Below are positions 35,911 through 44,657 of a DNA stretch of 56,778 nt, in pieces. Every line of letters begins with the position of its first letter. Position 1 is the stretch's first letter. The position numbers and the translations under genes are program-made. This DNA is from Xanthomonas cannabis pv. cannabis (lineage in GTDB: Bacteria > Pseudomonadota > Gammaproteobacteria > Xanthomonadales > Xanthomonadaceae): positions 1 through 56,778 of the forward strand of contig NZ_JSZE01000026.1 of assembly GCF_000802365.1 (NCBI RefSeq), given 5' to 3'. The notes below the pieces were generated by a model. The model was not told the DNA's origin. It saw only the letters and a list, made by a program, of their open reading frames with translations, and ran no database searches.

Positions 35911-36321
35911 CTGAAACCGGAAAAGACCGCCACCACCGAACCGGGCTTCCGCCACACCGGTGCCTCCGTGCAGAGCGCCATCACCGCCTACCACGTGCAG
36001 TCCCGCAATCGCCTGCTGGCCTCATCGATCAGCGCGGCGGTGGTGGGCAACCAGACCGTGCTGCAGAACGTCGGCGGCGTCACCTTGCAGGGAGTGGAGC
36101 TGGCGGCCAGCTGGAATCTCCTGCCGCACTGGTCGCTTTGCGGCAGCAGCTCCTCGAACGACGCCCACGACGACGATGACGTGGCCGGCAGCGCCGTGGT
36201 GGCCATTCGCGACAAGCAGGTGGTGGGCCCGGCTCGAACGCTGGCCAATCTCCAGCTCGGCTACGACGATGGCGCCGCGTGGGCGCAACTGTCGGCGCAC
36301 TACACCGGCAAGCGCTATTAC
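35911..36321 (+). pseudogene. 3' fragment of a TonB-dependent receptor
   Basis: The frame reads LKPEKTATTEPGFRHTGASV, then QSAITAYHVQSRNRLLASS, NVGGVTLQGVELAASWNLLPHWSL and LANLQLGYDDGA with LSAHYTGKRYYSDL. This is the order of strands in the C-terminal half of a TonB-receptor barrel. There is no signal peptide, plug or terminal aromatic residue. After about 36321 similarity stops and the frame runs on as noise to 36510. Several positions where receptors normally have Tyr are Cys or Ser (WSLCGSSSSND). This is a remnant under decay, not an intact gene. Confidence 0.7.
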
Positions 36322-36413
36322 AGCGACCTGATCGCGCCGGTCGTCTGCATCCCGGCTCACGCTGCCGCAGTCCACGGCGCGGCGCCTGGCCTCAGGCGCC
36401 CGGCGGCACACGC

Positions 36414-36617
36414 TCAACGCCCGCCGCGTCGCAGGCGCTTGTGCAGACTGCGGCGCTGCGCATCGCTCAACAGGTGCCCATGCGTGCTCAACAGCCCCAG
36501 GATCTGCTGATGCGCCTGTGCGGTTCGCCGTGCGAGCTCTGCGCTGGCTGCAGCTTCGAGGCGTTTCCACTCGGCAGGGGTGGTTGGCGTCGGCAGGGAC
36601 AAGGGCTTGGCAGGCAT
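36414..36617 (-). CDS. small charged hypothetical protein
   Basis: 67 aa from the ATG at 36617. A Pro/Thr-rich start (MPAKPLSLPTPTTPAEW) leads into a helical, Arg/Ala-rich body ending KRLRRGGR. I do not recognise a family. There is no Shine-Dalgarno sequence, and the frame is open a further 15 codons upstream. It could be a real nucleic-acid-binding small protein or chance; the amphipathic helix pattern slightly favours a gene. Confidence 0.4.
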   Translation of the reverse strand: MPAKPLSLPTPTTPAEWKRLEAAASAELARRTAQAHQQILGLLSTHGHLLSDAQRRSLHKRLRRGGR

Positions 36618-36837
36618 GGGTGGCGCAGGCACGGGAGCGGGCCGCCATGATACGGCGCGCACGTGAGCGCGCTATCAGCGCCTGCCGCGCCGCCGGCAGG
36701 CCGTCGCGACGGTAACCACGCGCGCGAGCGCGTGCACGCGGCTGCGTTCGCCAACCCCGTTGCCGGCCGCATGACCTGCGGTCTTGTACGATCGGCCCGT
36801 CGCGGCCGGGCCGCCCTGCACCATCGACGAGTTACGC

Positions 36838-37746
36838 ATGTCTTCGCCGATCGAGTTGAGCACCCTGTTACTACGGCATGCGCCCGCCGACGGCCTGCAT
36901 GCCACCGCGATTGCCGGGCTGCAGATCATGCGCAGCTCCACGCAAACGCTGTCCATCCCGACCATCTACACGCCGATGCTGTGCCTGGTGGCGCAGGGCC
37001 GCAAGCGCGCGATGCTGGGCGCGCAGGCCTACGACTATCACCCGGACATGTATCTGGTGGCCTCGGTGGATCTGCCCATCGTCGGCTCGGTCACCCAGGC
37101 CAGCGCCGCGCAACCGTACCTGTGCTTCTGCCTGGATCTGGACACCGCGGTACTCAGCGAGCTGGCCATCCATCACCCCGAACTGGCCGAGCCGCAACGC
37201 GACGCTGCGGCAACCGGCCTGCTGCTCAACCACAGCACGCCGCCGCTGCACGACACCGCCGTGCGGCTGGCACGCCTGCTCGACCGACCCCAGGAAATCG
37301 CCGCGCTGGCACCGCTGGTGACCCGCGAGCTGCTGTACCGCCTGATGGCCGATCCCGCCAACGCGGTGGTGCGCCAGATGGCCATCGCCGACAGCCGGCT
37401 CAACCAGATCTCCAAGGCCATCGTCTGGTTGCGCGAGCACTATGCGCAGCGTTTCAGCATCGAGCAGATCGCGGACCTGTCGGCCATGAGCCGCTCCACC
37501 TTCCATGCGCATTTCAAGACGGTGACCTCGATGACGCCACTGGAATACCGCTCGCACCTGCGCGTGCACGAGGCGCGCCGGCTGATGGTGGCCGAGGCAC
37601 TCACCGCCGCCGACGCCGGCTTCCGGGTCGGCTACGAAAGCGCCTCGCAGTTCAGCCGCGACTACGCGCGCATCCTGGGCGCCCCCCCGGCGCGCGATGC
37701 ACAGCGGCTGCGCACCAGCGCCCCGGATGCGACCGAAGCGGCATGA
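36838..37746 (+). CDS. AraC-family transcriptional regulator
   Basis: 302 aa. The N-terminal domain fits PF06719 (AraC_N): TPMLCLVAQGRKRAMLGAQAYDYHPDMYLVASVDLPI. The C-terminal 100 residues hold two helix-turn-helix units (FSIEQIADLSAMSRSTFHAHFKTVTSMTPLEYRSHLRVHEARRLM and the ADAGFRVGYESASQFSRDYARILG unit). It should be a DNA-binding activator; members of this group often govern oxidoreductase or efflux genes. No adjacent operon points to a target. The start at 36838 agrees with the family's length. Confidence 0.9.
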   Translation: MSSPIELSTLLLRHAPADGLHATAIAGLQIMRSSTQTLSIPTIYTPMLCLVAQGRKRAMLGAQAYDYHPDMYLVASVDLPIVGSVTQASAAQPYLCFCLDLDTAVLSELAIHHPELAEPQRDAAATGLLLNHSTPPLHDTAVRLARLLDRPQEIAALAPLVTRELLYRLMADPANAVVRQMAIADSRLNQISKAIVWLREHYAQRFSIEQIADLSAMSRSTFHAHFKTVTSMTPLEYRSHLRVHEARRLMVAEALTAADAGFRVGYESASQFSRDYARILGAPPARDAQRLRTSAPDATEAA

Positions 37747-37941
37747 GGCTGCCGCGCAGAACAGCGCGAGCGACCGGTGGAGGCAACGTCTGCGCACCGA
37801 TCCAGCGCAAGCAATCCGTCCCTGTAGGAGCGCCCCGGGCGATGAGGACTTCCCGGACGCGTAATCCGAAATGCTGTACGCGCAGCAGAACGTATTCACG
37901 GGCAGCGGAGTACCGCGTGTGTCTATTGCCGCCGACTAGAT

Positions 37942-37965
37942 AAAATCGCCTGTTTCCCAGGCGAT
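37942..37965 (-). terminator. intrinsic terminator after zur
   Basis: Minus strand ATCGCCTG, a five-base loop, CAGGCGAT, then TTT at the base. It starts within 3 bp of the zur stop codon. Confidence 0.8.
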
Positions 37966-37967
37966 CG

Positions 37968-38462
37968 TCACTCCGCCACCGCGCACTTGGCGCACAGGCC
38001 GTGCACTTCCAGCGTCTGCGCCTGCGGCTGGAAGCCCAGCGCCTTGGCGCGCGCTTCCAGTTGCGCCACCACCTCGCGGTCTTCCAGTTCCACCGCGCTA
38101 TGGCAGCGGTCGCAGATCAGGAACGGCACCGAGTGCTGGGCGCTATTGGGGTGGTGGCAGGCGACGAAGGCGTTGACCGACTCGAGCTTGTGCACGAAGC
38201 CGTTGGCCATCAGGAAATCCAGCGCGCGGTACACCGTGGGCGGAGCGTCGGCGCCAACGCCCTTGCCCTCGCGCACCCAGTCCAGCAGTTCGTAGGCCTT
38301 GACCGGCTTGCCGGCGTCGGCGATCAGCCGCAGCACATTGGCGCGGATCGGCGTCAGCCGCAGGCCGCGCTCGCTGCAGGCGCGCTCCACCGCGCGCACG
38401 AAGCCGTTGGCGTCGTCGACATGGTGATGCGGTGCAGTGCAGGCGTGTTCGTTGGTTTTCAT
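37968..38462 (-). CDS. zur: Zur, zinc-responsive Fur-family repressor
   Basis: 164 aa. The N-terminal winged helix (LRLTPIRANVLRLIADAGKPVKAYELLDWV, then PPTVYRALDFLMANGFVHKLES) is followed by the metal-binding and dimer domain with CDRC and CAKC, the structural zinc site. HHH near the N-terminus and ACHHPNSAQHSVPFLICDRC point to Zur rather than Fur. With zinc bound it should repress zinc uptake genes. Two Zur-like boxes lie at 26968 and 27067. The gene follows gltX by 15 bp with GGAG six nt before the ATG, so it is probably translated from the same message. Confidence 0.9.
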   Translation of the reverse strand: MKTNEHACTAPHHHVDDANGFVRAVERACSERGLRLTPIRANVLRLIADAGKPVKAYELLDWVREGKGVGADAPPTVYRALDFLMANGFVHKLESVNAFVACHHPNSAQHSVPFLICDRCHSAVELEDREVVAQLEARAKALGFQPQAQTLEVHGLCAKCAVAE

Positions 38463-38477
38463 CACAGGCTCCGGCGG

Positions 38478-39881
38478 TCAGCCCGCCCCTATCTTGATGA
38501 GTGCCGCATCGATGCGTTTCAAGGCGCCCTCGCGTCCGGCCAGGTACACCGTCTGCGAAATGTCCGGGCTGACCTGGGTGCCGGTGATGGCCACGCGCAG
38601 CGGCTGGGCCACCTTGCCCATGCCCAGCTCCAGCGCGGCGGCCGCGTCGTGCAACGCGGCCGAGACGGTCTCCACGCTCCATTCGCTCTGTGCCGCCAGC
38701 AGTTCGCGCGCCTTGCCCAGCGGCACTTCTGCGCCCAGCTTGAGGTGCTTCATCACCGCCGCTTCGTCGTAGGTTTCCAGCGGCTGGTACCAGACCACGG
38801 CTTTTTCGGCCATTTCCTTCAAGGTCTGCACGCGTTCGCGCAGCGCCACCACCACATCGGCGGCGGCCGGGCCGGCGGCGACATCGATGCCCAGCCTGGC
38901 GAGCTGGTATTCCAGCTGCGGAGCGATGCTGGCCGGGTCGTCGGTCTTGAGGTAGTGCTGGTTGACCCAGCCCAGCTTGGCCATGTCCAGGCGCGCGGCC
39001 TTGGAATTGACGTCCTTGACGTCGAACAGGTCCAGCAGTTCCTGCGGGGTGAACAGCTCCTGGTCGCCATGCGACCAGCCCAGGCGCGCCAGGTAATTGA
39101 TCAACGCATGCGGCAGATAGCCGGCGTCCTTGTACTGCATGACGTCGGCCGCGCCGGTGCGCTTGGACAGCTTGGCGCCCTGTTCGTCAAGGATCATCGG
39201 CATGTGCGCGAACCTGGGCACCGGTGCGCCCAGCGCTTCATAGATGTTGATCTGGCGCGGGGTGTTGTTGATGTGGTCGTCGCCGCGGATCACCTCGGTG
39301 ATGCCCATGTCCCAGTCGTCCACCACCACCGCGAAGTTGTAGGTGGGGAAGCCGTCCGGGCGGAAGATCACCATGTCGTCGAGCTCGCTGTTGGCGATCT
39401 CGATGCGGCCCTTGATCAGGTCCTCGAACACCACGCTGCCGCCGATGGGATTCTTGAAGCGGATGACGCGATTGGGGTCGTCGCGGTACGGCAGGTTCTG
39501 CTCGCGGGCGGCGCCGTTGTAGCGTGGCTTTTCCTGCCGGGCCATCGCCGCTTCGCGCATCGCGTCGAGCTCTTCGCGGGTCTCGTAGGCGTAATACGCC
39601 TTGCCCTGCGAGAGCAACTGCTCGGCGACCTCCTGATAGCGGGCCACGCGCTGGGTCTGGTAGATCGGGCCTTCGTCGTAGTGCAGGCCCAGCCAGTCCA
39701 TCGCTTCCAGGATGGCGTCGATCGCTTCCTGGGTGCTGCGTTCGCGGTCGGTGTCCTCGATGCGCAGCACGAACTGCCCGCCACGGTGGCGTGCCTCCAG
39801 CCAGCAGTACAGGGCGGTGCGGGCGCCGCCGATGTGCAGGTAACCGGTGGGGCTGGGAGCGAAGCGGGTGCGGCAGGTCAT
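38478..39881 (-). CDS. gltX: glutamyl-tRNA synthetase
   Basis: 467 aa class I synthetase, normal length. The ATP-binding motifs are [12 protein letters not shown] (HIGH box, residues 11-22) and KLSKRTGA (KMSKS loop, about 240). It charges tRNA-Glu, and the product also feeds tetrapyrrole synthesis. It is essential. Its stop lies 15 bp before zur. Upstream, 69 bp separate it from the DUF3616 gene on the same strand. Confidence 0.97.
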   Translation of the reverse strand: MTCRTRFAPSPTGYLHIGGARTALYCWLEARHRGGQFVLRIEDTDRERSTQEAIDAILEAMDWLGLHYDEGPIYQTQRVARYQEVAEQLLSQGKAYYAYETREELDAMREAAMARQEKPRYNGAAREQNLPYRDDPNRVIRFKNPIGGSVVFEDLIKGRIEIANSELDDMVIFRPDGFPTYNFAVVVDDWDMGITEVIRGDDHINNTPRQINIYEALGAPVPRFAHMPMILDEQGAKLSKRTGAADVMQYKDAGYLPHALINYLARLGWSHGDQELFTPQELLDLFDVKDVNSKAARLDMAKLGWVNQHYLKTDDPASIAPQLEYQLARLGIDVAAGPAAADVVVALRERVQTLKEMAEKAVVWYQPLETYDEAAVMKHLKLGAEVPLGKARELLAAQSEWSVETVSAALHDAAAALELGMGKVAQPLRVAITGTQVSPDISQTVYLAGREGALKRIDAALIKIGAG

Positions 39882-39950
39882 GGAGCGCTCGGCGAAACGG
39901 GAGTGCGCCGATTTTACCTTGCGCAGCGGGCCCCTGCCCGGCCCGCCGGT

Positions 39951-41042
39951 TCAGCGGTTGCGCAGCAGGTCGCCGTACACCACGCAATCGCCGCCGCTGC
40001 GCGCCGGGCCGGGCGCGTCGTACAGCACCAGCCAGCTGGGCGTGGCGCCGGCCAGTTGCGGCGGCAGGTTGCAGATGGCTTCGGCGCGGTCGCTGTCGGT
40101 GCCATGCGGCAGCACCGCCGACGCCAGCAGCGCGTGCTGAAAGCGCACCGGCGCGCGATTGGCGGCCAGCGCGCTGCGCGCATCCGGCCACTTGAACAGG
40201 CGGATTTCGCCGTTCAACACCATCGTCGGCCCGGCCAGCAGGTACAGATCGTCGCCGGAGTAATGCAGGTCGCGGATGCCCAGCCCACCCAACTGCAGAA
40301 AGTGCTTGCGCAGCAGCGTGCCGTCCTCGTCCAGCGGTGCCAGGCGCAGGTGGTCGCCATGCGCCTCCACCGCAATCTCCAGCAGCGCCGACCAGCCGCG
40401 CAGCACCGGCCCGCGCAGGCCCAGCAGCAGGCGCTGGCCATCCACCACGATGCCTTCGATATCGAAGCCGTTGTCCTTGCCCGGGATCTTCAAAAACGGG
40501 CCGAAATGCGGGTCGTCGGCCAGCAGCTCGGTGAGCTGGTTATGCCTGGCGTCGCCCTTGAGCCGCAACGCGCGGCGACCGTCGGCGGCTTCGCGCACCA
40601 GTTGCGGCGTGCCGTCAGCATCGCGCTCGATCGGCAGGCAGGCCAGCAGGCGGCGGTTGGCATCGAGTTTGAGTTTGCTCAGGCGCTTGGCGTTGTCGGC
40701 ATCGTCGCGACCGGGCTTGGCGTTCTTGCGCTTCAACCCGTGCGAGCCGACCACCCACAGATACCCGTCCGACAGGCCCATGCCTTCCAGGTCAGCTTCC
40801 TCGGCATCGCCGCCGGGCAGGTCCAGCAGCTCGGCCAGCGGAAAACTCTGCCCCTCGCCGAAGCGCAAGCTCTCGCGCTGGCCGGGCGGCAGCTTGCGCA
40901 GCCGGTCCACTGCACAGGCTTCGTCGCCGGCGACCCACAGCCAGTCGTCGGTGAACGCCGCGCCGGAAAGATTGCTGTGCACCAGTGCGCCAGGCGTGAA
41001 CTCCAGCCGGACGCTATGCGGAATCAGGGTTTTCTTGGCCAT
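39951..41042 (-). CDS. DUF3616 family protein
   Basis: 363 aa with the pattern of PF12275 (DUF3616): HSNLSGAAFTDDWLWVAGDE at the N-terminus, then LEGMGLSDGYLWVVGSHG, FDIEGIVVDGQRLLLGLRGPV and LLAGPTM. The repeated WxxxG/LWV strands suggest a beta-propeller. No signal peptide or lipobox is seen, and the function is unknown. The ATG at 41042 is chosen from homology; a frame extension to 41117 has no support. Confidence 0.85.
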   Translation of the reverse strand: MAKKTLIPHSVRLEFTPGALVHSNLSGAAFTDDWLWVAGDEACAVDRLRKLPPGQRESLRFGEGQSFPLAELLDLPGGDAEEADLEGMGLSDGYLWVVGSHGLKRKNAKPGRDDADNAKRLSKLKLDANRRLLACLPIERDADGTPQLVREAADGRRALRLKGDARHNQLTELLADDPHFGPFLKIPGKDNGFDIEGIVVDGQRLLLGLRGPVLRGWSALLEIAVEAHGDHLRLAPLDEDGTLLRKHFLQLGGLGIRDLHYSGDDLYLLAGPTMVLNGEIRLFKWPDARSALAANRAPVRFQHALLASAVLPHGTDSDRAEAICNLPPQLAGATPSWLVLYDAPGPARSGGDCVVYGDLLRNR

Positions 41043-41186
41043 TGAGCAGGTGGGCAACGGTGCGGAAGAAGACCGCCAGTACACCACGGCCGCCGCACCG
41101 GTGGGCGCCGTCGTCACAGAACGGACCGTGGCGAGGCGGTGCTAACGCGGCGCCGCGCCCAAGCCGCGGCCGCGATCACCGCACGC

Positions 41187-42083
41187 TCACTCCCACGGCG
41201 CCAGCCGGGCACGCGCCAGGCCGGCCGCCCACTGGCCGGGCCAATCGCGGTCGTTGGCCACCTGCGCCTGCGCGCGGCTGGCCTCCAAGGCAGCGACATC
41301 CAGCGCCGCGTACGCCCAGACCGCCTCGCCCCGGGTCTGCGCCACTACGCCGTCTTCCGGAAAGCCAACATCCATCGGCGCAAACACTGCCGCTTCGCCG
41401 GTGTTGACGTCCAGCGCCGGGCTCCATGGCGCCTCGCCCGCAGTCACCGATTGCGCGACGAACATGCGGTTTTCCAGCGCCCGCGCCAGGCAGCCGACCC
41501 GCACCCGGGTGGCGCCGGCGGCGGTGTCGGTGCAACTGGGCACGATCAGCAGGCGCGCGCCGGCCTCGTACTGCGCCCGCACCGGCAACGGGAATTCGCT
41601 GTCGTAGCAGATCGCAATCGCCGCGCGCACGCCGTCCAGGTCGAACACCTTGAGCGCATCGCCCGGCTCGATCAGCCCGGTGGCCTTTTCGAACCCGGTG
41701 AGCTGCAGCTTGTCCTGCCAACCGTGAGCACCGGCGGGCGTGAACCAGTCGCTGCGGTTACGGTAACGGCCCTGGCCCAGATCCAGCAGAAAACTTCCCG
41801 CGATCAGGTGCAGCCGATGTTGCCGCGCCAGGCCGGCAAACAGCTCCAGCCAGCGCCCCCGCAGCGCCTGGAGCGCAGCCAGCGATTCGGGCAGGCCGGC
41901 AGACACCTGCGTCCCGAACGTGGCGGCCAGCTCCAGCGACAGATATTCCGGCAGCACGGCCACGTGTGCACCGGCCGCGGCGGCCTCGCCGACCAGCGCC
42001 GCCATGCGCGCAGCGAAGGCGTCGACGTCCTTCGGCCGGCCGATCGGATACTTGGCAACGGCAATGGTGAGTGGCGCATTCAT
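41187..42083 (-). CDS. carbon-nitrogen hydrolase (nitrilase superfamily)
   Basis: 298 aa. The triad is Glu46 (VLPEYLS), Lys125 (WQDKLQL) and Cys159 (ICYDSEF), so it should hydrolyse an amide or nitrile. It fits the branch of nitrilase-fold enzymes found next to GNAT acetyltransferases. The GNAT gene sits 66 bp upstream on the same strand, which repeats a pairing seen in other proteobacteria, where the two are sometimes fused. The substrate is unknown. Confidence 0.9.
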   Translation of the reverse strand: MNAPLTIAVAKYPIGRPKDVDAFAARMAALVGEAAAAGAHVAVLPEYLSLELAATFGTQVSAGLPESLAALQALRGRWLELFAGLARQHRLHLIAGSFLLDLGQGRYRNRSDWFTPAGAHGWQDKLQLTGFEKATGLIEPGDALKVFDLDGVRAAIAICYDSEFPLPVRAQYEAGARLLIVPSCTDTAAGATRVRVGCLARALENRMFVAQSVTAGEAPWSPALDVNTGEAAVFAPMDVGFPEDGVVAQTRGEAVWAYAALDVAALEASRAQAQVANDRDWPGQWAAGLARARLAPWE

Positions 42084-42149
42084 GGGCAAGAGTCCTGTCA
42101 CGACAGTGGAAAGCAACGAGCACGCAACGGCGCGATCGCGTGCGCGCGC

Positions 42150-42752
42150 TCAAGGGTCCAGCGCGCGCGTCCAGACACGCAAGCTGTGGTCGACCGGGCC
42201 GCGTTGCAACTCCGCCCATTCCAGCCGCACCTGCATCCCCGCCCGCGGTGCGTAACCGCGCTTGCGCCAGAACGCATCGTTGGGGCGATAGTCCGCAGGT
42301 TTGCGCGGATCGTCCGATGCCCGCTCTACCGAGCAGAAGGCCGTGAGCGCAAACCGGCCCAGCGCGCGGGCATGCGCCTCGCGCTGGTCGAAGAAGGCGT
42401 GGCCGAGCCCCTGCCCGCGATATGCCGGCAGCAGCACCGATTCGCCGAAATAGAACACGCCGGCCGGCTCGATGCCGGCGGCGCGGAACGGCGCATGGAA
42501 CGCATCGCTGTCGTCGAGCAGCGGCAGGCCGGTGGATGCACCGACCACCGCATCGCCGTCGCGCGCCAGCACGAACACGCTCTGCGGCGAGGCGGCATAG
42601 GCCGCCAGGTACTCGCGCTCGTAGCCGGCGTCGCCCTCGTACAGGTATGGCCATGCGGCGAACACTGCGATACGCAACTGCGCCAGCGCGTCCAGATACG
42701 GCAACACCGCAGCGCCACGCACGGTTTCAACGGTGAGGGAGGTCCTGGTCAT
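42150..42752 (-). CDS. GNAT N-acetyltransferase
   Basis: 200 aa. The acetyl-CoA loop reads LLPAYRGQGLGHAFF (about 108-122), preceded by the strand GVFYFGESV. It probably acetylates a small amine or amino acid. It pairs with the nitrilase-type hydrolase downstream and may act on the same compound. The ATG at 42752 has TACCAT six bases upstream on its strand and no Shine-Dalgarno sequence. Confidence 0.88.
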   Translation of the reverse strand: MTRTSLTVETVRGAAVLPYLDALAQLRIAVFAAWPYLYEGDAGYEREYLAAYAASPQSVFVLARDGDAVVGASTGLPLLDDSDAFHAPFRAAGIEPAGVFYFGESVLLPAYRGQGLGHAFFDQREAHARALGRFALTAFCSVERASDDPRKPADYRPNDAFWRKRGYAPRAGMQVRLEWAELQRGPVDHSLRVWTRALDP

Positions 42753-42758
42753 GGCGCC

Positions 42759-42764
42759 ATGGTA
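42759..42764 (-). promoter_or_regulatory. -10-like hexamer of a leaderless promoter (GNAT gene)
   Basis: Minus strand TACCAT, then GGCGCC, then the ATG at 42752. Confidence 0.4.
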
Positions 42765-42801
42765 AGCGAGCCTGGCCGAGGCGATGCCGTGCCGCCGCGC
42801 A

Positions 42802-43209
42802 TCAGCGCAGCCAGCCGCCATGCGCGCGGGCCGTGCTGGCGGGCTGCTGCCACAGCAACCACACCGCCGCTTCGTCCTGGGCCACCAGCACGCCGAGCAA
42901 GGCGTCGCTGCTGCGCACCCAGTAACTGCCGTTGCTCAGGCGTTGCCAGGGCCCATAGCCACGAACCGGCGTGCCGGTTGGCTTCGCCTGCCGCTGCAGG
43001 AACGCAGAGCCGTGCGTGCGCAACGCCTGCACGGTACGCGCATGCAGGCGCAACCCGATCACCCCACGGCGGCCCTCGCACGCCAGCGGCAGTGCCGACA
43101 GCGGCGAACAGTCCCACCAAGGTGGCGCTGCGGGAAGCAGCGCCACCGTGTCGATCCCGGCGGGCAGCAGACGCTGCGCCCGCCGCATCACCTGAGCATG
43201 TGCGCGCAT
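42802..43209 (-). CDS. hypothetical protein downstream of creD
   Basis: 135 aa, no family recognised. It contains several Trp (WWDCSP, WQRLSNGSYWV, VWLLWQQP) and a hydrophobic strand pattern near the end (ALLGVLVAQDEAAVWLLW). No signal peptide is visible. The ATG at 43209 lies 7 bp past the creD stop, so it is probably translated in the creBCD unit. Conserved linkage would make it a Cre-regulated envelope or stress gene; that is inference. Confidence 0.65.
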   Translation of the reverse strand: MRAHAQVMRRAQRLLPAGIDTVALLPAAPPWWDCSPLSALPLACEGRRGVIGLRLHARTVQALRTHGSAFLQRQAKPTGTPVRGYGPWQRLSNGSYWVRSSDALLGVLVAQDEAAVWLLWQQPASTARAHGGWLR

Positions 43210-43216
43210 GCCGACC

Positions 43217-44536
43217 TCAGCGCAGGCTGTTGCCAAGCTCGTACCAATCGAGCTTGCGGGTCACCCACATGATGCTGGCCAGGATGCCGAACAGCAGCAA
43301 CGAGCCCATCAGCAGCGCGTTGTCTTCGGAGATCAACAGGCTGTACAGCACGCCATACAAGGCAGTGAGCATCAGCGAAAATCCCGCCGCGCGCGTCCAG
43401 CTGCGCAAGACGCCGGACAGATAGAAACACTGCAGCCCGATGCACGCCGTCGCCGACACCAGATATGCCTGCCAGAACGCGATGTGCTCGGAAAGGCTCA
43501 GCAGCAGCAGGAAAAAGATCGCCAGCGCCAGGCCGACCAGCAGGTATTGCAGCGGGTGGATCGGCAAGCGCTTGATCAGTTCGAACAGCACGAACGCCAC
43601 GAAGGTCAGCACCACAAACAGAATGCCGTACTTGCTGGCGCGATCGGCCTGGGTATACACGTCCACCGGGTCGACCAGGCGCACTTCCAGCGTATCCAGC
43701 GACGACTGGCTGGATTGCAGCTGCGTCTGCGCGCCGGTAGCCAGGGACGACAACGACCAGCTGGCATCGAAGCCGCGATCGCTGATGGTGGGCGCATTCG
43801 GCAGGAAGCGCCCGCCGAAGGACGGGTGCTGCCAGGCCGAACGCAGGGCGATGTCGTTGTTGTCGGCGATCGGTGCGATGGCCAGCCGGCGGGTACCGTC
43901 CAGCACGAACTGCATGTCTACCACGTTGCCTTCCTGCAGCCGCCCGGCGAGCGGGTCGGCCAGGGGGCTCAGCTCGGCATGCACACCGGTCGATCGATCC
44001 GCCAGCGCGCCGGCACCGCTTTCCAGCGTCGCCGCACGGCCGTCCACCTGCAGACGCGGCGTGCCCACCAGCCCGCGCACATCGGAAATGCCCACCGCCA
44101 GATGCGGTTGGCCATACACGCGGGTCGGTGCGGCGGCATAGTCGAAGGGGGCGTATTCCGCGTGCAGGGTCGCCTTCCACGAATACACCTGCACGCGATA
44201 CAGGCCCACCTCGCGCACCGAAGGCACCATCTCGCCGCTGAGCTTCAGGCTGCGCGGCGTCTGCAACAGCGCGCCCTCGCGCTTGCGCCACACCTGGCGC
44301 TGGCTGCCCTGCTCGTCCGGCTCGGTCACCTGCACGTCTTCGGTGTAGGGCAGCACGCGTACCGGCGCAATGAATTGCTGCTCGCCCGCCTTGCTCTGCG
44401 CCACCCGCTCCACCGCCTGGTCGCGGTAGCGCGCGCGGTCCTGCACCGCGCCACGGATCAGCAACAACGGAATCAACAGCAGCAGGATCAGTCCGCCGAT
44501 GGTGGCGAACCGCAACAACAGTTTCAGGGATTTCAT
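43217..44536 (-). CDS. creD: CreD inner-membrane envelope protein
   Basis: 439 aa. One N-terminal helix (about 10-28) precedes a large periplasmic region (30-300), then five or six helices at the C-terminus, as in CreD. The hallmark segment YGILFVVLTFVAFVLFELIKRLPIHPLQYLLVGLALAIFFLLLLSLSEHI is present. CreD is the best-known target of the CreBC system and affects envelope integrity and beta-lactam responses. A cre-tag-like site lies 66 bp upstream. The small gene downstream is 7 bp away. Confidence 0.93.
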   Translation of the reverse strand: MKSLKLLLRFATIGGLILLLLIPLLLIRGAVQDRARYRDQAVERVAQSKAGEQQFIAPVRVLPYTEDVQVTEPDEQGSQRQVWRKREGALLQTPRSLKLSGEMVPSVREVGLYRVQVYSWKATLHAEYAPFDYAAAPTRVYGQPHLAVGISDVRGLVGTPRLQVDGRAATLESGAGALADRSTGVHAELSPLADPLAGRLQEGNVVDMQFVLDGTRRLAIAPIADNNDIALRSAWQHPSFGGRFLPNAPTISDRGFDASWSLSSLATGAQTQLQSSQSSLDTLEVRLVDPVDVYTQADRASKYGILFVVLTFVAFVLFELIKRLPIHPLQYLLVGLALAIFFLLLLSLSEHIAFWQAYLVSATACIGLQCFYLSGVLRSWTRAAGFSLMLTALYGVLYSLLISEDNALLMGSLLLFGILASIMWVTRKLDWYELGNSLR

Positions 44537-44601
44537 CGACCGTCCTCAGTCTGGGAGGTGGTCAGGCTGCGCCGCGTCGATGGTGGGGGTTTGAGGCGAA
44601 G

Positions 44602-44617
44602 TTGAAGCGAATGTGAA
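44602..44617 (-). promoter_or_regulatory. cre-tag-like CreB binding site before creD
   Basis: Minus strand TTCACATTCGCTTCAA fits the CreB tag TTCAC-N6-TTCAC at 9 of 10 fixed positions, with exactly six bases between the half-sites. Confidence 0.7.
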
Positions 44618-44657
44618 GTGGTGGTCGACCGGCAACAGGTCGTCCTGCCGCAATGGC

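Noticed and set aside
38001..41045. A 1014-codon plus-strand open frame
   Set aside because: It lies antisense to zur, gltX and the DUF3616 gene, all of which have clear homology. Its composition is that of a shadow frame.
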